A DNA stretch of 26,945 nt from Aduncisulcus paluster (Eukaryota > Fornicata), in the NCBI GenBank assembly GCA_024181965.1, contig BQXS01013859.1, positions 1 through 26,945 of the forward strand. Direction: 5' to 3'. A program made the translations under genes and the position numbers. The notes beneath the pieces were generated by a model. It was not told the DNA's origin. It worked only from the letters and a program-made list of their open reading frames with translations, and searched no databases. Shown here piece after piece: positions 17,551 to 26,945 of this stretch (positions within the stretch are counted from its first letter, which is position 1; each line of letters opens with the position of its first letter).

Positions 17551-20500
17551 AATGTAAATCCCTCGATTACATTTTCATTATGCCTTATTTGTGTGCTTTC
17601 TTCAATATGGATGGTGATCGATAGACAACCTTTCTTTTCCTCAATTGTAAACAACAAGATTGTGTTTGTTCAGGCATTATGTGTTGGGATTTCTGTTTGT
17701 GATGTCATTTGGTTGAAAAGACAAGTACGAAATCCTTATGATCCTTTGGGAGTCAATTATAAATTTTCTACGTTAATTTATCGCTTTATATCGCGAATTG
17801 TTATCATTTTATTCATTGTCCATCTAATAATGATTATAAATTCAATTGTGCAATATGATATCATGAAACGGGTTTTGAGATTTTTGAGGAGATTCAATAA
17901 GACAGGTGGGGGTGATATTGTTATTGGGGATCGTTTAGTTCATCCTACTCATAAAAAACGAGGGTTTGGAGAAGTTTCTAAGGATAAATCATCCTTTTCC
18001 TCAAGACTTGGAACGAATCCAAAGGTTTCTACCCTATTTTCTCAAACTTACATCTCAAAAAAGTATTTTCGTAATCTGAGTCATTTAGATTCCGACCATG
18101 TTAGCCTCCCCTCAAGCAATGAAAACTCGAGTTATAGTGATTCATTCCAGATATCAAAACGGGGGATCATTCATGACACAATTCCTATTACCCCATCGGA
18201 TGGGAAAATATCCACAAGTGAGATTGCACATTCTGATCAACAATTATTAATTAAAAGTGTAGAGTCAAGATCAAAAAGAGTTTGTCAATCAACTTATTTA
18301 TCCTCTTCTCCAGAACCTTCATTGGATGAGAATTGGATGGTTCCAACCCATTCTCTTCCTTCATGTCATTGTAATCCTCTCCCAACTCCTCCATTGCACT
18401 CGTTTTCATCACCACACTGCTCATTTCGTCCTTCAATGCCCTCAATATCCATGCAATGTTCCCACTCTCCAATCGTGATGCATATTCACACAGATACAGA
18501 GGTTGGTCCAAGGATCGAAAAATGGAGAAAATTGATGAGATTAAAGTATGGAATGGGTGAAGCAGAATGGGAGTGGAGATGGAAGAAGGATTTCATCACT
18601 CATCATAGAGATGTTTCTATCCCTAAACACGATAATAGATCATCTTTGGGATCAGATCAATTGAGTATAAGTGCAAAAAGTATGCAATCTGCACGTTGCT
18701 CAAAACCTTCGATGAGCCATACTTCAACTTCGGTAATAATTAATCAAAACAATTTCCCATCTGCTTTGGCTGATTCACGTGGAATGTTTTTAGATCATCT
18801 TCGAGCTCTTCTTCTATCTTCTTCACCAATTCGATCGTTGACATCTCTCTGCTCTTGTGTGTGGAACGTTCAGCCTCGAGAAGGGAATTTCACTGGGTAT
18901 GATTGTGTATGCATCCCTCCTGAAGAAGATTCCATGGATCTAGGAGAAAGTTGCTCCACCCATAAGCAAACATTATCAAAAATCTCTACCTCATCACATC
19001 GGGACGAAAGACGAGGAACTGAGGGAAATCTTAAAATTCAGCGTTCTGTGAGGTATTTTAAAGAACAGTATCTGGGAAATATGAGTGATTCAAGAAGCTA
19101 TGGGCAGCAACAGGAAACAGGTGATGCAATGGGAACTTATCTCCAACATCAAAGTTCTAACCTTCCTCGGAGTTCCTCTACAAGCATAGATCTGCCTCAT
19201 TCAGAACCTCGAATTAATTCAATGGACGATGTCAAAGCTGATAATGAGGTTATATTTCCCAATACTTCAAATATCAGTGTTAAACGAGAGATTCAATGTA
19301 AAGAGGCTTGGGTCGAGCCACAATATGAGATCCCATTTGTTATTCGGGAGAGATTACCAGCCGTGACATTAAGTGCGTGTGTTCTTCCTCCTCATCCTAT
19401 CGCTGTTGCGCTGCTTCCTTTCCTGATTCTTCTTTGGGTGTTTGACATTCTTTTTATTTATCCATTTTTATGCATAGGGGTATTTATCAAAGAAAGAAGG
19501 ACATATCGAACCCAATCCAATAGAAAAACCAATGAAAACCCCAAGAAACAGGGTTCATATCGGATAAATGAATGTGTGAAGGATGAAACTATGATCATTA
19601 CTTCTATATATCATTCTCTTCATGAAAATAAGCCTCACTTTTCTTCATTTTCTGGTTCTTTGCAGCTTTTCATGGCGATTATGGTTGATAAGTTCGTCTA
19701 TAAGTACTCAAAGTTTCGTCCTGCAATGTGGGCAGATACAATAACGTATTATCTCCTGAAATTGGATGAAGATGGCGGAAAGGAATGTAAGAGGCGAGAG
19801 AGGAGACGACAGGAGAAGATTCAACAACGCTTGGCTATTTTGAGGTCCAAGGGATATTGTCAGAATCGGAAAGGAAGAGAAAAGCAGAGTCGTATTTCTT
19901 ATTTTGCCTCTGATCCTGAATTAGATGACGAGATTTCCTCTTCAAATGAAGATCCCTTCGATAATCAAATTTGTAACGACTATACTTTGTGCTCTGAATT
20001 AGATCCAAGTTGGAAGATTTTATTTGATATTTTTATGCGAGAGAGCAGGGGTCCTTTGAAGAGATGCTCTGAGAATCATGACACATGTTGCTGGAAAGAT
20101 AATATAGATGCTGAATTTTCTTCTGATAGTGTTATGTCCGAGAATAATCAGAAGTTGGACTCCATGGAAATGTTAAGATCTCTCGACTTTGACCATCTAT
20201 CTGATGATAGATCTGTTGCCATTATGAAATCTTTATCTTTTGAACCATCAGAATTTGACTCCAATACTGTAAATGTGTCAAGTTTTGCTGTTCATCGTGA
20301 GACATCTTTAATATCTGATCGTATTGCAAAGAGTATTACTCTTCTTGATGATCGTGCTGAAATATCATCCTATTCATTGCCGATGAGGAAAGGAAAGAGG
20401 ATGAGACAACAAGAATTCCGAACAGCTCTGAGGGAAGAACTGAAGAAGCGGATGGATCAGCACTATTCAAGACATTCAATGAAAAATAGTTCCATCATTC

Positions 20501-23500
20501 CATCGTCGGAGCTTGAGAAACATACCAATGCAGATGAATATTTTGAATATTCTCAATTATCCTCAATCTCTGATGATTCTCAGGATGAAAATATTGTTAC
20601 TTCATCAGGAACTAAATGTTATTCAGTGGTTAGAGTTTTTTCTTCGATTTGTACATGGATTGTCAGTGGATATTATTCTTTGTTCCCAAGAATGATTGAC
20701 AATTCATCATCTTTTCTTGGGACCCAATCAATTCAACATTCTCCCCAATTATCTCAATTGTTACCTTTCAGAAAACCATATCATTATCGCATTGCTACTT
20801 TACGTATTGCACGTGTGTTATTTGCCGAGAGTTGTGAACGAATGAGGAAAGAAGTCCAACTTGATGAACAGATGAGAAAATTTCAAATCATGAAAAATGA
20901 TAAGTTGAAGCAGAAAAGGAGGTGTGATGAGAAAAAAAACAGGATTCGAATGAGGAGAATGGGGAAGAAAAAATCTTATCGGCTTGATGGATTTGAAAGT
21001 GAATGTTCAAGTTCTGAGGAATCAAGTCAAGAGGATATGCTATCATATTCAGAGATTAGAGATGAAATAATGAATATGATGCATGAGTTGGATGGTAAGT
21101 GCCCTATTTCTCAAAAATTATTATGTAGATTACCTCATATCAAAAAGAGATATGTAGATGGAGTTCTTCAGCCAAATGGTTATCTCCATGATAATACCCT
21201 TGTTGTTGGTCCCCTTCACGATCATCCAATGGTTCAGGTTATGGCCAGAGAACTTGGAATTCTAACAATAGTCAAACAGTCTAACTATGTCGCTAGAGGA
21301 AAGTATACCCGAATGAAGAAAGAAGGGAACTATGACACAACTTCCATGTATAACTCTTTCCCGCCGCACACTCGTACAGCTCCTATTCTCACTCAACCTT
21401 ATGCATTCTCCTGTGTTTCTGCTGGTACTCGTGAATATACCTCTTTTCCATTGTTGCTTGCAGCTGCTCTTCATCACGAGGATAGTATTCTCCCCCTTCT
21501 TTCATTCATAACACTCCAATTATCCGTATTTCATGATTATATCCATGGGTATTCGAATTTGCTAACTTTGTTGAATCACTTAAGATGCCCATCTCAATCC
21601 TTGTCCTCAAATTCTGCCATTTCCACTGAATCTCGGGAAGACTTTGAAACTGGTGACCATAGAAGGTGGAGATTCACCCATTTATTAAAGAAACCTCTCA
21701 AGTCTGAATGGTTCAAATACAACCCTAAACTAAAGGAGAAGATCCAAGGGGATGTATTTTCTTCTGGATACATTTATTCTCAGCCACCTTTGTTATCGCA
21801 TGAACTCATTCACCACATCTCTCTTCCATTCAAAATATTATGCGATCAAGTGGAAATGCCAAGGCGTATCTCTTTTGAGCACCATTGTTTGTTACAAAAG
21901 CTTGAGCTGTGTGCTCGTGATCAGCTTCAGATCAGAACAGATCGGATGCTTCGTTTTTCATCTGATGCGCAGATTGATACTTCTGCAAACAATCTCACGC
22001 GATCTCAGAAGGAATTCATGAATGGAATTATCAACAGACATTATGGAATTTCTCACATTGGTAATGATCATCCTCCCACTGGGTTTCCTTCTACATCAGC
22101 TCCTAATCATCAAACTTCTGTTAGTTTGGAAGCTGAAACCAAGCCTCAAGCCATGTTTAGTTCAGTTTCTCAAAGAGGTGCCTCCTTTTTCGATCTGTTG
22201 CAAGAGGGATGTTTAGATCATTCTTATTATGGAATCTCTGATTTATTGACGATTTGGCTTTTCAATGAAGTGCAACATTTCTCATTAATCCATTATTACC
22301 TTGCATCAATGGCTCTATCTCATTCATATACTCTTCCTTTTGAAGCTCATGTTGTGAAAGTAATGAATTTACAACGGTTTATCCGACTTCAGTCATGTTT
22401 GGCAAATGCAAGGAAAGCTCTTTCATTGGGTATTGGCGAGCGAATTTCGACTAATTATGATGATTCGGAAGGATTTATGCTGATGTCATCATGTGTTGAT
22501 AGTCTTTTCAATCTTCTTCGAGAACATCGTCAATTGTGTGGGCAAGGATCTAGAGATGTTGACACCCTTGAGAATGGAATATGGGGAAGTCTTGGTGTGG
22601 CTAATTCACAGAGAAACCAAAATATTTTTGCTATTAGTGAACTTTTATGTCGGGAAGGAAGGCTTGGAGAGTTTATTAATTTGGGAATCATTTATGAAGA
22701 TGAGATGAAAGAGAGGAGAAGAGAAGCTAGAAATGCTCAAATTATCCAGCAATTGGATTCTTTTGGGGTGGATACCAATATATATCAAAGGGGAATTGTT
22801 GGATGTGGAAGCATTTCTTCTTTCATTAGAGGAGGGAAATTGATTGAAAGAAATTTTCAGAACACTCAATTCGAGGAAAGAAATATCGAGGAACAATGGT
22901 GGAAAATACAATTGGAAGATGAAACCATTCTGAAAAAACAACAACCAAAAACTCCTTTTATTGAACACAATTCGAACACAATTCCTAATTCTCCTGTGTT
23001 TATTGTTGATTCTTTGAAATCTCCAGCAAATTTTGAAGGGAGAAATATGAGAATTTGTGGGAAAGACTCAGTATCTCATGGCAAAATTGATTTTCCGAAT
23101 TATATCATCCAATTTCCTCATAATTCTATTTTTAGATTAGCTTCATTTCATGACGCATTGGGCAAACCTTCCTTTTGGATTTTGTTTATTCTTTCTGCTT
23201 CTTTCATTATTATTCTATCATTTTTATTCTGGAAATGTGTCGCATTATTTATTGTTGTTCTGAAGAGTATTAATTTACAAACTCTTATCCAAGAACGAAA
23301 TGTGTTGTTATCCAAGACTTTGGCTCTTGCCCATTATGATGCAACTCTGAATGAATTTGGAATTGAGCTGAATAATGTATCCCTTCTTGTGCAACTAGCC
23401 ATTGCTTCTCGAATATCCCATGAGAAGACAATTGATCTGATTAATGAAGTTAAGTCTCTTCATGTTGTCAAAAAGCATCCAACTGTGTATTTTAGTCTGG

Positions 23501-23919
23501 AAAAGCTAGATATGGTACTCCAGACTGGTTTTATTATCCCTTCCAAATCAACCCACCTCAATCACCGAAGTCGTATGTATGATGGCCGAATGAAAGAATC
23601 CAACAGTGGTGTTTCTGATGAACCGTTCTATTATTCCCCTACTCGAGCTCCCTTCTTGAGTGTGTTTGAAGACAGAAGGAAACTGTTGTCTTCTGAACAG
23701 GCTTCAGCCAGATTCCTAGCTGATCCAAGTCTCCTTTCATCCTCAAAGGTTATTTCTGTCTTGAATGGACTTGTTGAGGCTGCCCATATTCGACCTGGAC
23801 AAATAGAACATCTATCTCAGCTTCTTATCCACCATTCTCTTCGCTCTTCATTTGATCAGTTAAGTCTCTTCATGTTGTCAAAAAGCATCCAACTGTGTAT
23901 TTTAGTCTGGAAAAGCTAG
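17176..23919 (+). CDS. Giant membrane protein, middle part (continuation of the same gene)
   Basis: The frame is open from the second copy of the 374-base duplication to 23919; codons before about 17176 and after 23857 are artefacts of the two duplications. A computed start at 17149 is a GTG and not a real start. Membrane segments continue at about 17500-17620, 17647-17715 and 17790-17850, completing a cluster of about seven with the preceding part. A long hydrophilic region rich in Ser, His and Pro follows to 19370. A hydrophobic hairpin lies at 19385-19487, then about 1200 residues of mixed helical sequence with basic coiled coils at 19795-19870 and 20850-20975 and an acidic Ser cluster. 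Helix-rich sequence around 21400-22750 (for example VVKVMNLQRFIRLQSC) may be a folded cytosolic domain. A further membrane segment is at 23175-23265. No enzyme motif was recognised. Confidence 0.82.
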   Translation, partial: SVFIVLFIFPIFIYPLFSYHSACLVLIADFLCPSSDFARRLQNIPLFWFSQLRFVDSPGLLLCMFIFLSVCLFVYMWLFVTVVQAAPPILLLKPHPHMIVDSSFPVQVVRAFGIMMWIKCLLSSFNVNPSITFSLCLICVLSSIWMVIDRQPFFSSIVNNKIVFVQALCVGISVCDVIWLKRQVRNPYDPLGVNYKFSTLIYRFISRIVIILFIVHLIMIINSIVQYDIMKRVLRFLRRFNKTGGGDIVIGDRLVHPTHKKRGFGEVSKDKSSFSSRLGTNPKVSTLFSQTYISKKYFRNLSHLDSDHVSLPSSNENSSYSDSFQISKRGIIHDTIPITPSDGKISTSEIAHSDQQLLIKSVESRSKRVCQSTYLSSSPEPSLDENWMVPTHSLPSCHCNPLPTPPLHSFSSPHCSFRPSMPSISMQCSHSPIVMHIHTDTEVGPRIEKWRKLMRLKYGMGEAEWEWRWKKDFITHHRDVSIPKHDNRSSLGSDQLSISAKSMQSARCSKPSMSHTSTSVIINQNNFPSALADSRGMFLDHLRALLLSSSPIRSLTSLCSCVWNVQPREGNFTGYDCVCIPPEEDSMDLGESCSTHKQTLSKISTSSHRDERRGTEGNLKIQRSVRYFKEQYLGNMSDSRSYGQQQETGDAMGTYLQHQSSNLPRSSSTSIDLPHSEPRINSMDDVKADNEVIFPNTSNISVKREIQCKEAWVEPQYEIPFVIRERLPAVTLSACVLPPHPIAVALLPFLILLWVFDILFIYPFLCIGVFIKERRTYRTQSNRKTNENPKKQGSYRINECVKDETMIITSIYHSLHENKPHFSSFSGSLQLFMAIMVDKFVYKYSKFRPAMWADTITYYLLKLDEDGGKECKRRERRRQEKIQQRLAILRSKGYCQNRKGREKQSRISYFASDPELDDEISSSNEDPFDNQICNDYTLCSELDPSWKILFDIFMRESRGPLKRCSENHDTCCWKDNIDAEFSSDSVMSENNQKLDSMEMLRSLDFDHLSDDRSVAIMKSLSFEPSEFDSNTVNVSSFAVHRETSLISDRIAKSITLLDDRAEISSYSLPMRKGKRMRQQEFRTALREELKKRMDQHYSRHSMKNSSIIPSSELEKHTNADEYFEYSQLSSISDDSQDENIVTSSGTKCYSVVRVFSSICTWIVSGYYSLFPRMIDNSSSFLGTQSIQHSPQLSQLLPFRKPYHYRIATLRIARVLFAESCERMRKEVQLDEQMRKFQIMKNDKLKQKRRCDEKKNRIRMRRMGKKKSYRLDGFESECSSSEESSQEDMLSYSEIRDEIMNMMHELDGKCPISQKLLCRLPHIKKRYVDGVLQPNGYLHDNTLVVGPLHDHPMVQVMARELGILTIVKQSNYVARGKYTRMKKEGNYDTTSMYNSFPPHTRTAPILTQPYAFSCVSAGTREYTSFPLLLAAALHHEDSILPLLSFITLQLSVFHDYIHGYSNLLTLLNHLRCPSQSLSSNSAISTESREDFETGDHRRWRFTHLLKKPLKSEWFKYNPKLKEKIQGDVFSSGYIYSQPPLLSHELIHHISLPFKILCDQVEMPRRISFEHHCLLQKLELCARDQLQIRTDRMLRFSSDAQIDTSANNLTRSQKEFMNGIINRHYGISHIGNDHPPTGFPSTSAPNHQTSVSLEAETKPQAMFSSVSQRGASFFDLLQEGCLDHSYYGISDLLTIWLFNEVQHFSLIHYYLASMALSHSYTLPFEAHVVKVMNLQRFIRLQSCLANARKALSLGIGERISTNYDDSEGFMLMSSCVDSLFNLLREHRQLCGQGSRDVDTLENGIWGSLGVANSQRNQNIFAISELLCREGRLGEFINLGIIYEDEMKERRREARNAQIIQQLDSFGVDTNIYQRGIVGCGSISSFIRGGKLIERNFQNTQFEERNIEEQWWKIQLEDETILKKQQPKTPFIEHNSNTIPNSPVFIVDSLKSPANFEGRNMRICGKDSVSHGKIDFPNYIIQFPHNSIFRLASFHDALGKPSFWILFILSASFIIILSFLFWKCVALFIVVLKSINLQTLIQERNVLLSKTLALAHYDATLNEFGIELNNVSLLVQLAIASRISHEKTIDLINEVKSLHVVKKHPTVYFSLEKLDMVLQTGFIIPSKSTHLNHRSRMYDGRMKESNSGVSDEPFYYSPTRAPFLSVFEDRRKLLSSEQASARFLADPSLLSSSKVISVLNGLVEAAHIRPGQIEHLSQLLIHHSLRSSFDQLSLFMLSKSIQLCILVWKS

Positions 23920-24267
23920 ATATGGTACTCCAGACTGGTTTTATTATCCCTTCCAAATCAACCCACCTCAATCACCGAAGTCGTATGTATGATGGCCGAA
24001 TGAAAGAATCCAACAGTGGTGTTTCTGATGAACCGTTCTATTATTCCCCTACTCGAGCTCCCTTCTTGAGTGTGTTTGAAGACAGAAGGAAACTGTTGTC
24101 TTCTGAACAGGCTTCAGCCAGATTCCTAGCTGATCCAAGTCTCCTTTCATCCTCAAAGGTTATTTCTGTCTTGAATGGACTTGTTGAGGCTGCCCATATT
24201 CGACCTGGACAAATAGAACATCTATCTCAGCTTCTTATCCACCATTCTCTTCGCTCTTCATTTGATC
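23448..24267 (+). repeat. 410-base tandem duplication inside the giant gene
   Basis: 23448-23857 and 23858-24267 are directly adjacent and identical as read. The length is 3n+2, so the frame is lost and runs into a TAG at 23917-23919. Deleting one copy joins SLRSSFD to PSALSKVLSP and restores the frame. Confidence 0.95.
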
Positions 24268-26945
24268 CAAGTGCACTTTCAAAGGTCTTGTCTCCAAGAT
24301 CTTCTGTGAATAATTCAGTACTCTCAAGTGGATCCAAGGAATATCATATGCAATCACTATTTCCAACTCCTCTTGCGACGAGTTCTATGTATGATCAGGC
24401 AATTCCGCATACTGCACTGAAGGAATCTCTCTTGAATTTATCCTCAAAGCATGATGAAGAGATTGCAAGGGTTCTTCCTGGACTGATGGGTAATACTTTC
24501 TTGGAAAACCCACTTGTTGTCCGTCATCTCCTTCAGTTTGAAGGATATTTGGCCGAAGAGATTGTTGTTGAATCTGTGATGTTTCTTTATGCATGGGTTA
24601 ATCTTTCTTCAACCGTGATATGTGCTCTGAGTTGTGTTGTCATTCTTATTCATCTCATATTTTTAGCTAATTTTCAAGAAATGATGAATCAATATGTGTA
24701 TAATCTCAAAGTTAAATCACCATCCTGTCTCAATGGTGTATCTGTTCTCTCCCGCATTGAGAATGAAATTTATAGTAGTTGTATTCTTCATAATATCCTC
24801 CCTCTTGATGCTGAATGCCAATTTGAAGTTCGCAATGGAAGTTATTTGGTGTTAAATCTCTCATCATTGTCGGCCAGTACCGTAGAATTCATTAAAGATT
24901 GTGCACTGTGGCGAGGAAATCGATGCTCGATTATGCTTATTGATAAGGCTCAGTGGGATGGAAATAATATTTTTCGAAACATTTTTTCTGCGCATTGGAA
25001 AGATTCTGAACAAATATTACCAATTACAGGTATTCGTGACCACTATCGTGTTTTCGATGATAAGACGTCTGGAACTTCCTCTCGCCTTTCACTTGCCACT
25101 GGTAAGGATATTGATTCAGAATATGAAGAAGAAGAAGGAGAAGAAGAAGCTTGTCAAGGAAGGAGTTATGATTCTTTTGGAGATTATGATCTTGTGAAAG
25201 CATGGAAAAAATGGAAACTCTCTGAAAGTGAGAAAGCTATTCGACAGGAGAAATATTTTAATAATAATCAAAAATCAAGAAAGAATGAATTAGTTGACTT
25301 CTCTCTTCAAAAAACAGATAATAATCACCGCCAATCTGTTGTTAAAGCTCATGATTCCCCACCTGATCGTCCAAATTATGATGTAATTTCTTATCCTTTT
25401 TCTGTGTTCATGGGGGATGACAAGATGTGGAGAAACCAATTGATGAAATATTTTAAAATATTCCTTATTGTGAGGATATTTTCCATTTTGATTTTCATGT
25501 TTGATAGCCATTTGAATACCACAGTGATCTCATTAGTGAATTTTTTGGCAATACGGCTTGTTGGAAATGTGAAGGCTATGTCCATCATGATTCTCCAAGC
25601 ATTAACGTTTTCAAATGGTATCCATGATGTTGTCCATTTTACTTCTCTCCATCATGATCTCCAAAGTCCTGAGGTGTCTTGTTTAGAAACTCAAAACAGA
25701 TTAAAAGGTTTCATGGCCTTCTCTCCTGATGGTATTGCTAGTATGTTCCAACCAATATTAGATTCTTTTGCTACCATCGATGTGTATGATTCACTGTATC
25801 CTTCCTTGCATCAATTACAGGAATCTTCTATTGCCTTAGTCCATGAAACTACCATTGGATTATTCTTATCAGCCCTGAATACTTTTTCGTCTGATCAATC
25901 CCTTGGACATATGTGGAGAAACTCTCATGCTGTGGATCACATTCGATACGCCTTAAATGTCATTGGGCCTTTGACGAATTATGATTTCACTTACATTCAT
26001 CCTGATCTACCTGCCTCTCTTCGAAGGTATTGTACTTCTTCTGATGAGATCAAGCCCACAACTTGGGAAATCAATGAATTATTGGAGGAATTTTACTCTT
26101 CAAATCCTCAATTTGCATACACGTGTCCAATGTTAGACGCAATCCTCAATCCTACAATTAAGCAGAAAAACCTCGAAAAATTCTTTCATAACTCTGTTTT
26201 TATTGAGGCGCTCGAACAATATCGGATGTCTCTTTTGAAAATCACTTCAATGATGGCGTACAAGCTTTATTCTTTCCTTCCTGTTGATATTTCACCCTCA
26301 AGGAATGGTGAAAGTAAGATTGAGGCATTTGTCCGAGTTAAAGAGTGGGATATTGGTCGAAGAACAATGATTTTCAGTGCTTGTGAAGATCCTGATGATT
26401 ATTTTGGATTCTTAAGAAGCGCTTCTGCTCTTCATATCTTCTTATTCATCTCATTTGTCGTCAGTATTGTTGTATGTCGAATATTTGAGAATAAGGTGCT
26501 TGTTTCAATGTCAATAGCTCGAAAGAAGAAACATTTTATGATTTCCCCAATTTCAAAACCATACAGAATTGTTACTTTCATCTTTCATTTTATTGATTAC
26601 TTCGTTTGTGCTCTCATTGTTTGGTTATTAGTATTTTTTATGGCCCGTTTCTTTTTTCTTTACCAAACTCGTGATAAAGTTATTGAAATTCATGATGTAT
26701 TCACAAACATCGATGATCTTGTTTTTCCCATGGTGATTCAAACACCCATTTTGGGGATATTCCAAGAAGATTATCTGACAATTGCACACTCTTTCTTTGA
26801 AGAAATGGTACCTATGTCTGGAATAATATCTTTGATATCCCCTGAGTTGGGACAAGAATTTCTTCGGATATATGATACTGTTAAGCGTGATGATAATTAT
26901 GATTTAAGTGCACTTTCAAAGGTCTTGTCTCCAAGATCTTCTGTG
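23858..26945 (+). CDS. Giant membrane protein, C-terminal part, open at window end
   Basis: Reading in the frame of codons starting at positions divisible by 3 (for example GAT at 24264), the sequence is open from the second copy of the 410-base duplication to the last base with no stop. With one copy of each duplication removed, the whole gene is 4593 codons so far and continues beyond the window. Membrane segments are seen at about 24573-24675, 25447-25503, 26430-26485 and 26583-26665. Between the second and third of these lie about 310 mostly hydrophilic residues that may form one large loop, with several Cys. A Glu-rich run encoded by GAA/GAG repeats is at 25126-25150. I cannot assign a family; repeated units of loop, membrane helix and basic coil suggest a receptor- or sensor-like architecture, which is inference only. 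Confidence 0.78.
24269..24308 (+). repeat. 40-base repeat, copy 1
   Basis: This 40-base stretch, encoding SALSKVLSPRSSV, is identical to the final 40 bases of the window. The two copies are in the same reading frame, with an offset of 2637 bases (879 codons). Confidence 0.95.
26906..26945 (+). repeat. 40-base repeat, copy 2, at the window edge
   Basis: Identical to 24269-24308 and cut by the window end, so the true length of the repeat is unknown. It may be the start of another duplicated contig overlap or a real in-frame repeat of the gene. Confidence 0.95.

Noticed and set aside
16802-24267. Terminal repeats of a transposon
   Set aside because: The two duplications differ in sequence and each is a tandem pair inside coding DNA; there is no transposase, integrase or target-site signature.
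12383-26945. Assignment to a tiny-macrocysts (Tmc) type family or to an adenylate cyclase
   Set aside because: The scattered membrane clusters are reminiscent, but I could not find a PAS, cyclase or other diagnostic motif, so no family is claimed.
1-26945. CRISPR arrays, rRNA, tRNA genes, bacterial operons or phage genes
   Set aside because: No spaced short repeats, no rRNA or tRNA motifs seen, and the gene content and introns are eukaryotic.

Overview
The window is a piece of nuclear genome from an intron-poor, AT-rich, flagellated microbial eukaryote using standard stop codons (TAA and TAG end the recognisable genes). The evidence is an intraflagellar-transport gene (IFT38/CLUAP1), a eukaryotic-type CCCH-finger translation factor partner (ZC3H15/DFRP1/Tma46), a TAF1-like transcription factor, two short spliceosomal introns with GTATGT donors, and a very large multi-span membrane protein. 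A free-living metamonad (Carpediemonas-like fornicate such as Aduncisulcus) would fit, but this placement is inference from gene style only.

Layout. 1-4343 (minus): a reading frame of at least 1447 codons that leaves the left edge of the window; it carries a TAF1/DUF3591-like series of motifs. 4492-5499 (minus): ZC3H15/DFRP1. 5834-7232 (plus): IFT38 with a 22-base first exon and an 88-base intron. 7478-8650 (minus): a probable beta-propeller protein of unknown role. 8819-10792 (minus): a 657-residue protein with an acidic linker and an Arg/Ser/Gly-rich tail, unrecognised. 11045-12183 (minus): a secreted RNase T2 with one intron, interrupted by a 20-N gap. 12383-26945 (plus): one giant gene, open at the right edge.

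Assembly quality shapes the second half. Three places show near-perfect direct duplications of about 272, 374 and 410 bases. The first flanks the N gap inside RNase T2; the other two break the giant reading frame, each by a length of 3n+2. Removing one copy at each of the last two restores a single frame of exactly 4593 codons from 12383 to the window end. They are most simply read as unmerged contig overlaps. The last 40 bases of the window repeat 24269-24308 and probably reflect the same problem.

The genes are not a co-regulated cluster: they are ordinary housekeeping, ciliary and secretory functions. ZC3H15/IFT38 and RNase T2/giant gene are divergent pairs with short shared upstream regions. 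The most novel item is the giant membrane protein, with about a dozen predicted membrane segments, long Ser/acidic cytosolic-type stretches and an N-terminus that resembles the first two S1 repeats of Rrp5.
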